DNA from: Sporolactobacillus sp. THM7-4
GTDB lineage: Bacteria; Bacillota; Bacilli; Bacillales; Sporolactobacillaceae
DNA: 64,000 nt
Assembly (NCBI RefSeq): GCF_004153165.1
Contig: NZ_SEMD01000011.1
Span: forward strand, 46,715 to 110,714
Reading direction: 5' to 3'
In this document: positions 9,201 to 17,463 of the stretch, in pieces
Layout of the letters: each line of letters begins with the position of its first letter
Numbering within the stretch: position 1 is the first letter of the stretch
Position numbers and translations under genes: made by a program
Notes under the pieces: model-generated
The model's database searches: none
What the model was told of the DNA's origin: nothing
Seen by the model: only the letters and a program-made list of their open reading frames with translations

Positions 9201-10400
9201 ATGGGAAAAGCTTTAATCATCGGTGCCGGCGGTGTAGCGAGTGTCGTTGTGCATAAGTGCTGCCAGAATCCTGAAGTCTTCGAAGAGATTTGTATTGCCA
9301 GCCGGACGCTTTCAAAATGTGAGGCTCTTAAGAAAAAACTCGAAGGCGGTCGGACGAAAATTCAAACGGCAAGGGTGGATGCGAACCATACCGGGGAACT
9401 GATCACTCTGATTGAGCGCTTTCATCCCGACATAGTGATTAATGTAGCTTTGCCATACCAGGATCTGACGATTATGGACGCCTGCCTTGCTACAAAGGTC
9501 GACTATCTCGATACGGCAAATTATGAGCCGGAAGATACGGCTAAGTTCGAGTACAAGTGGCAGTGGGCTTATCGGGACCGATTCAGACAGGCAGGTATTA
9601 CCGCTATTTTGGGCAGTGGCTTCGATCCCGGGGTAACCGGCGTCTTTTCTGCTTATGCGCAAAAGCATTATTTTGATGAGATTCATACTATTGATATTCT
9701 CGATGCTAATGCAGGTGACCATGGTTATCCGTTTGCCACGAATTTTAATCCTGAAATTAACATTCGCGAGGTAACCGCCAAAGGCAGCTATTTTGAGAAC
9801 GGCCAGTTTATTGAAACCGAACCGATGTCTATCAAAAGGGTCTATAACTTTCCGCAGATCGGCCCGAAAGATATTTATTTGCTGCACCATGAGGAGATGG
9901 AATCACTCGCGAAAAATATAAAGGGCATCAAAAAAATCAGATTCTGGATGACCTTTTCGCAGAATTATCTCAATCACCTGCAAGTTCTGCAGAATGTCGG
10001 CATGACGTCGATCGAACCGATTGACTTTGAAGGGCAAAAGATCGTTCCGCTTCAGTTTCTTAAGGCAGTCTTGCCCGACCCGGCATCCCTCGGTCCGAGA
10101 ACGAAAGGCAAAACCAACATTGGCTGTATTTTTCAAGGCGTTAAAGATGGGAAGCCTGTTCGTTACTATCTCTATAATGTCTGTGATCACGAGGAATGTT
10201 ACAGGGAAGTCGGCTCACAGGCCATTTCATATACAACAGGTGTCCCGGCAATGATCGGAGCTATGATGGTGATGACTGGGAAATGGAAGAAACCGGGTGT
10301 GTTCAATGTTGAAGAGTTCGATCCGGATCCGTTCATGGAGGCCCTTAACCAGTTTGGATTGCCATGGCATGAAAGTTTTGACCCTGAACTCGTTAAATAA
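9201..10400 (+). CDS. Carboxy(nor)spermidine dehydrogenase/synthase, saccharopine dehydrogenase family
   Basis: Members of this family reductively condense aspartate semialdehyde with a diamine using NADPH, giving carboxyspermidine or carboxynorspermidine. The 399-residue protein starts with a Rossmann motif (IIGAGGVASVVVHKC, residues 6-20), contains GSGFDPGVTGVFSAYA near 137-152 and DHGYPFATNFNPEIN near 174, all typical of the CANSDH/CASDH branch rather than lysine-forming enzymes. GGAGG lies 9 bases before the ATG. The adjacent nspC supplies the matching decarboxylase, which supports the assignment strongly. With speD-speE upstream, this gives a second, AdoMet-independent aminopropyl route in the same operon. 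The diamine substrate could be putrescine or agmatine. Confidence 0.9.
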   Translation: MGKALIIGAGGVASVVVHKCCQNPEVFEEICIASRTLSKCEALKKKLEGGRTKIQTARVDANHTGELITLIERFHPDIVINVALPYQDLTIMDACLATKVDYLDTANYEPEDTAKFEYKWQWAYRDRFRQAGITAILGSGFDPGVTGVFSAYAQKHYFDEIHTIDILDANAGDHGYPFATNFNPEINIREVTAKGSYFENGQFIETEPMSIKRVYNFPQIGPKDIYLLHHEEMESLAKNIKGIKKIRFWMTFSQNYLNHLQVLQNVGMTSIEPIDFEGQKIVPLQFLKAVLPDPASLGPRTKGKTNIGCIFQGVKDGKPVRYYLYNVCDHEECYREVGSQAISYTTGVPAMIGAMMVMTGKWKKPGVFNVEEFDPDPFMEALNQFGLPWHESFDPELVK

Positions 10401-10410
10401 GGAGAAATAA

Positions 10411-11547
10411 ATGACAATCGATTTTAATCTTGCCCCGTCCCCGAGTTATATCGTCGATGAGCGTCTGCTTATCAGAAACCTTGAGATTCTGAAATCTGTT
10501 CAGGAACGGACAGGATGCCGGATTCTCCTCGCTCAGAAAGCCTACTCGATGTTTTCCACATACCCGCTGATCGGAAAGTACCTGAGCGGGGTGGCATCGA
10601 GTACTTTATTTGAAGCACGGCTCGGTTATGAAGAGATGGGCAAAGAGGTGCATATCTATTCACCGGCTTACAGCGAAGCGGAGTTCGATGAGATTCTTAA
10701 ATACAGCGATCATATTGTTTTTAATTCATTTGCTCAGTGGGCCCGGTTTAAGGATAAAGTCAGAAAAGCTCCGAAGAAGATTGAATGCGGTATCCGCGTC
10801 AACCCTGAGTATTCTGAAATAGATACAGATCTCTATGATCCGTGTGCGGCAAATTCAAGACTTGGAGTAACTCTGTCGGCATTTCAGCCTGAAGCGCTCG
10901 ACGAGCTTGATGGGATCCATTTTCATACGTTATGCGAGCAGAACTCCGATACATTGGAACGCACGCTTCAAGTCGTGGATAAAAAGTTTGGAAAATATTT
11001 ACACAATATGAAATGGATCAATTTTGGCGGAGGACATCATATTACAAGGCCTGATTATGATATCGAAAAGCTGATCCGCTGTATCCGTTTTGTCCAGGAA
11101 AAATACAATCTGGATGTGTATCTGGAACCCGGCGAGGCGGTTGCACTGAATGCGGGATATCTGGTTTCTACCGTCCTTGATATTGTTGAAAACGGGATGA
11201 AGATCGCCATTCTTGATACTTCGCCGACCTGCCATATGCCAGATGTACTGGAGATGCCTTACCGTCCGGAAATCATCGGTTCCGGGAAACCGGGTGAGTT
11301 CAGCTGCACTTATCGGCTTGGGGGTCCGACCTGTCTTGCCGGAGATGTGATCGGCGACTATTCGTTTCAAAAGCCACTTGAACCTGGAGATCGGATTGTT
11401 TTTTGTGATATGGCTATCTATACAATGGTAAAAAACAATACATTTAACGGCGTCAATCTCCCAAGTATTGTCACTTATAATGATCAGGATGGCCTTCAAG
11501 TCATCCGTCAATTCAACTACCGGGACTTCAGATCGAGATTATCCTGA
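10411..11547 (+). CDS. nspC: Carboxynorspermidine/carboxyspermidine decarboxylase
   Basis: NspC removes CO2 from carboxy(nor)spermidine to give (nor)spermidine. It is a fold-type III PLP enzyme related to diaminopimelate decarboxylase but shorter (378 residues). The PLP lysine is Lys43 in LLAQKAYSMFS. A glycine-rich phosphate-binding loop (NFGGGHH) is near 205, an EPGEAVALNAGY motif near 242, and the C-terminal CDMAIYTMVKNNTFNG is family specific. It follows the dehydrogenase by 10 bases with a GGAG site, so the two are cotranscribed. A terminator follows, ending the operon. Confidence 0.93.
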   Translation: MTIDFNLAPSPSYIVDERLLIRNLEILKSVQERTGCRILLAQKAYSMFSTYPLIGKYLSGVASSTLFEARLGYEEMGKEVHIYSPAYSEAEFDEILKYSDHIVFNSFAQWARFKDKVRKAPKKIECGIRVNPEYSEIDTDLYDPCAANSRLGVTLSAFQPEALDELDGIHFHTLCEQNSDTLERTLQVVDKKFGKYLHNMKWINFGGGHHITRPDYDIEKLIRCIRFVQEKYNLDVYLEPGEAVALNAGYLVSTVLDIVENGMKIAILDTSPTCHMPDVLEMPYRPEIIGSGKPGEFSCTYRLGGPTCLAGDVIGDYSFQKPLEPGDRIVFCDMAIYTMVKNNTFNGVNLPSIVTYNDQDGLQVIRQFNYRDFRSRLS

Positions 11548-11549
11548 TA

Positions 11550-11587
11550 AAAAAACCCGTACCTTTTTACTGAAGAGGGCGGGTTTT
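11550..11587 (+). terminator. Terminator of the polyamine operon
   Basis: AAAACCCG (11551-11559) pairs with CGGGTTTT (11580-11587) across an imperfect stem. Confidence 0.7.
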
Positions 11588-11680
11588 CGTCGCTTGTTCG
11601 TGTTTTCAACATGCTTCGGTTAGAAGGATATATCCAATAATGTGATGATCTCTCTTTCTTATTGCCGTACGAGCAAATTT

Positions 11681-11710
11681 TTGTTAAAGATCAATAAAAG
11701 TCTTTATAAT
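11681..11710 (+). promoter_or_regulatory. Probable promoter of the flavin oxidoreductase gene
   Basis: TTGTTA (11681-11686), 18 bases, TATAAT (11705-11710), about 45 bases before the start codon. Confidence 0.6.
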
Positions 11711-11756
11711 AATTGGGTGTGGTTTAAATTTATTGTAAGAGAAAGAAGGAATTTCC

Positions 11757-12881
11757 GTGTCATTGAATTATAGCCGGCTTTTTCAGCCGCTGGATTTGCC
11801 TAATGGTGCACACCTTCCGAACAGGATTGCTATTGCACCGATGACAACGTGGTCCAGCAACCTGAACGGAACGGTTTCCGACCAGGAAATAGCCTATTAT
11901 AAAAGACGTGCAGGACTTGCCGGGTTATTTGTTTCTGCTTGTATTGCTGTATCACCGACAGGCCTTGCTTTTGATCATCAATTCATCGCTTATGCTCCAT
12001 CGGTATTACCAAGACTGAAGAAAATGGCCGAGGCAATGAAGTCAGAAGGCAGCAAAGCCGTTTTACAAATTCATCATGGCGGCAGCGAATCGGAAAAGAA
12101 TCTGGTCATCTTTAACCAGACAGTCAGCGCGAGCGCAGTACCATCGTTTTCCGATCCGAAAAATGTGCCACAGGCTTTATCCGATGAGGAAATCAGAACC
12201 ATCATAAAGGAATTCGGTTTTGCAACAAAGCTGGCGATTGAAGCTGGTTTCGACGGTGTCGAAATTCATGGCGCTAATCATTATCTGATCCAGCAGTTTG
12301 TTTCAGCACATTTTAATCAACGCACAGATGAGTGGGGAGGGTCGCTTGCGAGAAGGTTGCATTTTCCGCTGGCGGTTTTTGAAGAGGTGAAATCTGTTGC
12401 CGAAAAAAATGCAAGTAAGGATTTTATTGTCGGCTACCGCTTTTCTCCGGAAGAAATTCATCGGGCTTATGGCTACACGATTCATGATACGCTTCAGCTG
12501 GTAGATGGTCTGCTTGATCGCGGCGTGCACTATCTGCATGTTTCACAGAATGATATTACAGCCGTCCCGCACGGCAGCGAAAAAGGCGGGGAGACAATCG
12601 TACATATTCTGTCTTCGCACATCGACGGCCGGGTTCCGCTTATTGCTGTCGGTGGCATTCATTTGCCCGATCAGGCAGTTGACGGACTTAATGACGGAGC
12701 GGATATTGTTGCGCTGGGACGCGAAGCCATCATCGACCCTGTTTGGACGCAGAAAGTCAGAAACAACGAGATCGACAAGATTCATGTGACGCTGTCTCCG
12801 GCCCGTCAGAGTGAATTGGTCGTTCCAGACCGGCTATGGCACCTGATTACTCAGCCGACCGGATGGTTTCCGCTGGAATAA
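11757..12881 (+). CDS. NADH:flavin oxidoreductase, Old Yellow Enzyme family
   Basis: This FMN-dependent TIM-barrel enzyme (374 residues) likely reduces activated alkenes or enals with NAD(P)H. Visible marks are RIAIAPMTTW near residue 22, QIHHGGSESEKN near 103, the substrate-binding pair in EIHGANHYLIQQF near 165, SAHFNQRTDEWGG, and the phosphate-binding end (VGGIHLPDQA, then ALGREAIIDP). It resembles the YqiG/NADH-dependent oxidoreductase branch. The start is GTG 11757 with AAGGAA 5-10 bases upstream. It is a single-gene unit with its own promoter and terminator. The physiological substrate is not evident. Confidence 0.9.
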   Translation: MSLNYSRLFQPLDLPNGAHLPNRIAIAPMTTWSSNLNGTVSDQEIAYYKRRAGLAGLFVSACIAVSPTGLAFDHQFIAYAPSVLPRLKKMAEAMKSEGSKAVLQIHHGGSESEKNLVIFNQTVSASAVPSFSDPKNVPQALSDEEIRTIIKEFGFATKLAIEAGFDGVEIHGANHYLIQQFVSAHFNQRTDEWGGSLARRLHFPLAVFEEVKSVAEKNASKDFIVGYRFSPEEIHRAYGYTIHDTLQLVDGLLDRGVHYLHVSQNDITAVPHGSEKGGETIVHILSSHIDGRVPLIAVGGIHLPDQAVDGLNDGADIVALGREAIIDPVWTQKVRNNEIDKIHVTLSPARQSELVVPDRLWHLITQPTGWFPLE

Positions 12882-12950
12882 TCTGTTTCTACCCTATATA
12901 TAATGAAGTATTTGATCGAACGTCTATTTTTTCAGCTATGACGAACATAT

Positions 12951-12990
12951 AAAGAAACCCCACCGGCTCGGTTGCTGGTGAGGTTTCTTT
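12951..12990 (+). terminator. Terminator after the flavin oxidoreductase gene
   Basis: AAAGAAACC (12951-12959) with CCACC inside pairs with GGTGAGGTTTCTTT (12977-12990); it is nearly symmetric and could serve both strands. Confidence 0.85.
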
Positions 12991-12995
12991 ATACA

Positions 12996-13057
12996 GGTCG
13001 CCAGCCCGAGAAAACCCGGCAATTTATTGCCGGGATGAATCGACGTCTCGGGCGACC
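12996..13057. other. Nested inverted repeats between terminator and pncB promoter
   Basis: The outer arms GGTCG (12996-13000) plus CCCGAG (13005-13010) match CTCGGG plus CGACC (13047-13057) with a 4-base bulge. Inside, CCCGGCAA (13015-13022) pairs with TTGCCGGG (13027-13034) around a 4-base loop. There is no T-run, so it is not an ordinary terminator. It lies upstream of the pncB promoter. The remaining intergenic bases up to 13209 hold that promoter and its leader. Confidence 0.6.
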
Positions 13058-13129
13058 GTTCCTGTGTTTGACTTGTTGTTTTTTGATCCGTTCATCAATG
13101 TAAAATAATTTTTCTGAAAATGGGTACAG

Positions 13130-13179
13130 TTTACAACTTTATTTGACCGTTGTATACTCGACACAAAGAAATGGTGTCG
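13130..13179 (+). promoter_or_regulatory. Promoter of pncB with inverted repeat at the start site
   Basis: TTTACA (13130-13135), 17 bases, TATACT (13153-13158). Directly after it, CGACAC (13159-13164) and GTGTCG (13174-13179) form a perfect inverted repeat over the expected start of transcription, a good position for a repressor operator (for example a niacin-responsive regulator; inferred). Confidence 0.7.
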
Positions 13180-13209
13180 ATCGATTGACTGTACATAGGA
13201 GGAAAAACC

Positions 13210-14682
13210 ATGGATTCTAAATTTGATGTGAGAAATGACAGGGATTTGACCATGCTTGTCGATTTCTATGAACTCACAATGGGAAACAGCTATCTGGAAG
13301 AAGGGGCAGGCGATCAGATTGTTTACTTCGATATGTATTTCCGAAGAGTTCCTGACGGCGGCGGCTATTGCATTATGGCCGGAGTGGATCAACTTATCGA
13401 ATATATGAAAGATCTGCGTTTTACGGAAGACGATATCGCTTATTTAAGGGAAACAAATACCTTTTCAGATAAATTTCTGGATTACTTAAGGGATTTCCGT
13501 TTTGAATGCGATGTATGGGCAGTTCCCGAAGGAAATCCGGTATTTCCCAATGAACCGTTGGTAACGGTCAAAGGCCCGGCCATTCAGGCACAGTTTTTGG
13601 AAACGATGGTTCTTCTGACGATCAATCATCAGACACTGATCGCAACTAAGGCTAATCGGATTTGCAGAGTAGCAGGCGACCGGCCGGTAATGGAGTTTGG
13701 TTCAAGACGAGCCCAGGGTTATGACGGGGCCATTTATGGAGCAAGAGCCGCTGTCATCGGGGGCTGCGCTTCAACAGCCAATACTCTGGCCGGAATGATG
13801 TTTGATATACCGGTGTCTGGAACGATGGCCCACAGCTGGATACAGCTTTTTGACAGTGAACTGGAAGCTTTCCGCGCCTGGGCAAATGTTTACCCGGATC
13901 AGTGTCTGCTGCTGATCGATACATATAACGTCCTGAAATCGGGTCTCCCCAATGCCATCACCGTATTCCGTGAACTGCGGGAAAAAGGACATAAACCTCT
14001 TGGAATACGGATAGATTCCGGCGACATCACTTATCTGACAACAAGAGTGCGCAGAGCCCTGGACGAAGCGGGGTTCCAGGACGCGATCATTGTCATCTCC
14101 AACTCGCTGGACGAACATATTATTAAAGACGTTCTGGCCGAGGGCGCCAGGATCAATTCTTTCGGTGTAGGGGAACGTTTAATCACAGCGAAGTCCGAAC
14201 CGGTTTTCGGAGGCGTTTATAAGCTTGTTGCTATTGAAAGGAACGGAAAAGTCATTCCGCGGATTAAGATCAGCGAAAACGAAGAAAAAATCACCAATCC
14301 GGGCTTTAAGAAAATTTACAGACTGTATGAAAAAGAGACGGACAAAGCGATCGCTGATCTTATTTGTGATCATGATGAAACTTTGGATGAAACCAAACCG
14401 CTGACCATTTTTGATCCTGTCTTTACGTGGAAGAAGAAAACATTAAGAAATTATAAAGCTGAACCTTTACGTAAGAAAATATTCGATCATGGTAAACTGT
14501 GCTATGAAAGCCCGTCCGTTCTTGAAATCCGAAAGTTTGCACAAGAGCAGGTAGAGCGGCAATGGCCGGAAGTTCTTCGCTTTGAGAATCCGCACAACTA
14601 TTACGTGGATCTATCGACGAAAGTTTGGAATACGAAGCACGATCTTTTGAATCACTACGCAGAGACATTTAGTAAAAAATAA
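13210..14682 (+). CDS. pncB: Nicotinate phosphoribosyltransferase
   Basis: PncB joins nicotinate and PRPP to nicotinate mononucleotide, the salvage entry to NAD. The 490-residue protein has the length of the Bacillus enzyme (YueK). It begins with LTMLVDFYELTMGNSY, carries EFGSRRAQGYDGA (near 162) for PRPP/nicotinate binding, GTMAHSW with the likely phospho-accepting His208, and the IRIDSGDITYL motif near 275. ATG 13210 follows AGGAGG by 8 bases. It is a single-gene unit with a clear promoter and a downstream terminator. Confidence 0.95.
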   Translation: MDSKFDVRNDRDLTMLVDFYELTMGNSYLEEGAGDQIVYFDMYFRRVPDGGGYCIMAGVDQLIEYMKDLRFTEDDIAYLRETNTFSDKFLDYLRDFRFECDVWAVPEGNPVFPNEPLVTVKGPAIQAQFLETMVLLTINHQTLIATKANRICRVAGDRPVMEFGSRRAQGYDGAIYGARAAVIGGCASTANTLAGMMFDIPVSGTMAHSWIQLFDSELEAFRAWANVYPDQCLLLIDTYNVLKSGLPNAITVFRELREKGHKPLGIRIDSGDITYLTTRVRRALDEAGFQDAIIVISNSLDEHIIKDVLAEGARINSFGVGERLITAKSEPVFGGVYKLVAIERNGKVIPRIKISENEEKITNPGFKKIYRLYEKETDKAIADLICDHDETLDETKPLTIFDPVFTWKKKTLRNYKAEPLRKKIFDHGKLCYESPSVLEIRKFAQEQVERQWPEVLRFENPHNYYVDLSTKVWNTKHDLLNHYAETFSKK

Positions 14683-14735
14683 AAAGAAAAGCCATGTCCA
14701 GACTGCCATGAACATGTCATTAAACACGGTGAATT

Positions 14736-14784
14736 CCCGATCCTTTGAAGCTGAATAGGGCAACCAGCAGGATCGGGCTTTTCT
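14736..14784 (+). terminator. Terminator of pncB
   Basis: CCCGATCC (14736-14743) and GGATCGGG (14770-14777) with a 26-base loop and TTTT after the stem. Confidence 0.7.
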
Positions 14785-14844
14785 GTAATTAGTGGTAAGA
14801 TGAAGTTTGGCGGAAAAAGTAGAATAGGTACGGAGGATGAAGAG

Positions 14845-15807
14845 ATGAAAAAGAAAAAAATTGTCTTTCGTTTCAATGATGAATTTAACTTTCCTGCACC
14901 TTTAAAAGAAAAAGTGATCCAGCCGTTTGCGGATACATTCGAATTTTGTGAGATCAGCGGCAACTGGAATATTGAGCAGATAAAAGATGCCGTTGCTTTT
15001 ATCGGCTGGCCCACCGATCATATGATAAAAGCCATGGAAAACTTGCAATGGCTTCAGCTGCCAAGCGCCGGAGCGAACCATTTCGCCAATCATCCATTAC
15101 TTGCAGACGATGTGACAGTAACCAACTCGAGCGGTGTTTTCGGTGTGGCGGGCGGTGAGCACATTATCGCACTGATGCTTGCTTTTGCCAGACAAATCCC
15201 AATTCATGTACATCAGACAGCTGAACATATCTGGAAGCAGAATCCGAGGTCTGTTCAAATTGAGGGGTCAACTGTTGCAATTGTCGGTCTTGGGGATATC
15301 GGATCTCAGGCGGCCATCCGCCTGAAAGCGTTTGGTGCCAGAGTAATTGGCATTAAACGCCAGATTAACGATAAGCCCGATTATATTGACGCTTTATATG
15401 ATATCCAATCCATCGGTCGGGTATTGAGCGAAAGCGATTTTGTCATCAACGTATTGCCCCTGACTCCTGAGACCAGGAATCTTTTTAATCATTCTCTGAT
15501 CATGAATATAAAGCCGGGAGCTGTTTTTATCAATGTCGGCCGGGGTCAGACGGTGGACGAGCAGGCTCTCGCTGAAGCCCTTAAAACCGGCCATCTTGGA
15601 GGAGCCGGCCTGGATGTGACAGCCGTTGAGCCTTTACCTGAAACAAGTCCTTTATGGGATCTTCCTAATGTAATCATCACCTCGCATTCTCTCGGCATCA
15701 CACCTGATAAACAGGAAAAGCGGGCTGCTTTGATTAAGGAAAATCTGGAGCGTTTCAGAGACGGGAAAATGATGGCTAACGTGGTCAACCGAAAGCTGGG
15801 CTACTAA
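14845..15807 (+). CDS. D-isomer specific 2-hydroxyacid dehydrogenase
   Basis: The 320-residue protein should reduce a 2-keto acid to the D-hydroxy acid with NAD(P)H. The Rossmann motif is VAIVGLGDIGSQAA (mid-protein). The catalytic Arg is in NVGRGQTVDE, the Glu in VTAVEPLPE and the His in ITSHSLG. The C-terminal order matches the GyaR/GhrA-like group rather than D-lactate dehydrogenase proper; the exact keto acid is unknown. ATG 14845 is preferred over an upstream in-frame ATG at 14800 because GGAGG lies 8 bases before it and homologs begin here. Confidence 0.88.
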   Translation: MKKKKIVFRFNDEFNFPAPLKEKVIQPFADTFEFCEISGNWNIEQIKDAVAFIGWPTDHMIKAMENLQWLQLPSAGANHFANHPLLADDVTVTNSSGVFGVAGGEHIIALMLAFARQIPIHVHQTAEHIWKQNPRSVQIEGSTVAIVGLGDIGSQAAIRLKAFGARVIGIKRQINDKPDYIDALYDIQSIGRVLSESDFVINVLPLTPETRNLFNHSLIMNIKPGAVFINVGRGQTVDEQALAEALKTGHLGGAGLDVTAVEPLPETSPLWDLPNVIITSHSLGITPDKQEKRAALIKENLERFRDGKMMANVVNRKLGY

Positions 15808-15836
15808 TTAGAAAGTGTTTATTTATTTTACGAAAT

Positions 15837-15882
15837 AATACATACAGGGATGTCCTTTTCATTATGTATTGATTTTTTTTTT
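15837..15882 (+). terminator. A/T-rich terminator
   Basis: AATACATA (15837-15844) pairs with TATGTATT (15863-15870), followed by GATTTTTTTTTT. The stem is weak but the T-run is long. Confidence 0.55.
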
Positions 15883-15954
15883 ATTCATCCACCCCTGAAA
15901 AAACCGAGAGCCCGGCGCACAACTAGTTACTTTGAATAGATTTCGGGTGATAAA

Positions 15955-17262
15955 TTGTTCAGTCAGATCGTGTTATTGATGAATCACTATGGGTATCTGG
16001 TTCTATTTTTGTCAGTGATGATCGAACTGATTATTTTTATCCTTCCCATTCCAGCTGAAATCTTAATGACCTATACCGGATTCCTTGTTTATCAGGGGCA
16101 GCTCGGATGGGTGACCGCCATCTCAGTTGCCTGGATCGGATCGATGATCGGGATGACGCTTTCATACGGAATCGGCTATAAACTGGGTGCTCCTTTTTTT
16201 TACAAATACGGCAGCAAAGTTTATTTAAGCAGGGAGCGCATTGAAAAAATATCACGGTGGTTTAATAAGCACGGCAATAAACTGTTGATGATCGCCTATT
16301 TCATTCCCGGGGTCCGTCATATCACCGGTTACTCTTCGGGAATCACGAGGATTCATTATCGTTCCTTTGCTGTTTTCGCATATATCGGAGCTCTGATCTG
16401 GGTTTCCACATTCATTTCACTGGGGAAGACTCTTGGGCCTCAGTGGGAACAGTTTCACGCCACGATTCAGAAATATTTAATCCTTGGAGTAACAGGGCTA
16501 ACTGTTATTCTCGCCACATATTACTTGTTCAAAAAAAATCGATCGCGAATCTATCATTTTTTAATTGCTACGTTAAAAAAGGTGATCCTGACATTTGATT
16601 TATTGGGGAAAGCAAGGTTTTTTGTCATCGCGACCCTCGCTGTCTTTATCCTTTTATTCGGACTGATGGTTGGTATGATCCAGGATTATCTGGCCAATGA
16701 AACCCGGGACTTTAATCAAGTAGCGATCCTGCTCGTTCACTTGATTTTCGGGAGGGAATGGAATCCCTTAATGCGGGATTTTTCGGCACTGGCCTCCGAT
16801 CAAGTTCTGATCATTCTGGTTGGTTTCTCAGCACTATGGATTCTTCTCAAAGGCCATCATAAAAGACTGGAATTGATCACCTTGCTATCCGTTGCTGCCG
16901 GCGGTCTGGCCTTAGAGGAAGGCCTTCAGTATCTCTTTGGATTGATCGGTGCGGAAAAACCGTTTCTGGGCAGTTTTTCCAATGCGTTTCCGGGTGAGAA
17001 GTCTTTGCTGACGGTTACCATCTACGGTTATTCGGGTTTTTTGCTCGTTAGATATTACGGAACCGTGTGGTCACGTTTTATTTGCGTTGTTACTATTTTA
17101 TTCATCTGCCTTTTAGTGATGCTGAGCCGCATCTACTACGGTCTCCAGCTTCCCAATGATATTATCGCCGGATTCGTATTCGGCGGAGTATGGCTGACGT
17201 TAAATATAATCCTGTTTGAGATTTTTTGTATGCTGCAGCGTCAAACTGCCAGACAAGAATAA
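15955..17262 (+). CDS. DedA-family membrane protein fused to a degenerate PAP2-like domain
   Basis: This 435-residue membrane protein has an N-terminal DedA (SNARE-associated/VTT) domain (about 1-185) with PIPAEILMTYTG near 31 and YFIPGVRHITGYSSG near 115. A helical linker leads to a C-terminal PAP2-like region (about 225-430). DedA proteins take part in membrane lipid flipping; PAP2 domains dephosphorylate lipids. Here the PAP2 motifs are damaged: PSGH reads PGEK (346-349) and the SRxxxGxHxxxD motif reads SRIYYGLQLPND, with Gln398 in place of His. The fused domain is therefore probably not a phosphatase. The start is TTG 15955 after GGGTGAT; ATG 15979 is an alternative. Confidence 0.85.
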   Translation: MFSQIVLLMNHYGYLVLFLSVMIELIIFILPIPAEILMTYTGFLVYQGQLGWVTAISVAWIGSMIGMTLSYGIGYKLGAPFFYKYGSKVYLSRERIEKISRWFNKHGNKLLMIAYFIPGVRHITGYSSGITRIHYRSFAVFAYIGALIWVSTFISLGKTLGPQWEQFHATIQKYLILGVTGLTVILATYYLFKKNRSRIYHFLIATLKKVILTFDLLGKARFFVIATLAVFILLFGLMVGMIQDYLANETRDFNQVAILLVHLIFGREWNPLMRDFSALASDQVLIILVGFSALWILLKGHHKRLELITLLSVAAGGLALEEGLQYLFGLIGAEKPFLGSFSNAFPGEKSLLTVTIYGYSGFLLVRYYGTVWSRFICVVTILFICLLVMLSRIYYGLQLPNDIIAGFVFGGVWLTLNIILFEIFCMLQRQTARQE

Positions 17263-17370
17263 ACCACCTGTCCGGGAAAAATACTTTTCTGTGGATAGAC
17301 GGTTTTTTTTATACATGGAGAACGGATCACATCGTGTCCGTATAAACTAAGACTCAGCCGAGCATTCATT

Positions 17371-17399
17371 TTGATAAAATCGAGGTTTCATCATATAAT
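17371..17399 (+). promoter_or_regulatory. Sigma-A promoter of acsA
   Basis: TTGATA (17371-17376), 17 bases, TATAAT (17394-17399), starting transcription near 17406. Confidence 0.75.
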
Positions 17400-17401
17400 T
17401 G

Positions 17402-17414
17402 TGTAAGCGCTTCA
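17402..17414 (+). promoter_or_regulatory. Candidate catabolite-responsive element (cre) at acsA
   Basis: TGTAAGCGCTTCA resembles the CcpA site TGTAAGCGCTTACA and sits over the expected start of transcription, where binding would repress. AcsA is under CcpA control in B. subtilis. Confidence 0.65.
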
Positions 17415-17463
17415 TATTTGACAAATTTGTGACATTTCCCAATTCCGACAGGAGGTAGATCAA

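Noticed and set aside
9312-9890. 192-codon minus-strand frame inside the carboxyspermidine dehydrogenase gene
   Set aside because: Antisense to a well-supported gene; low-complexity composition typical of chance frames.
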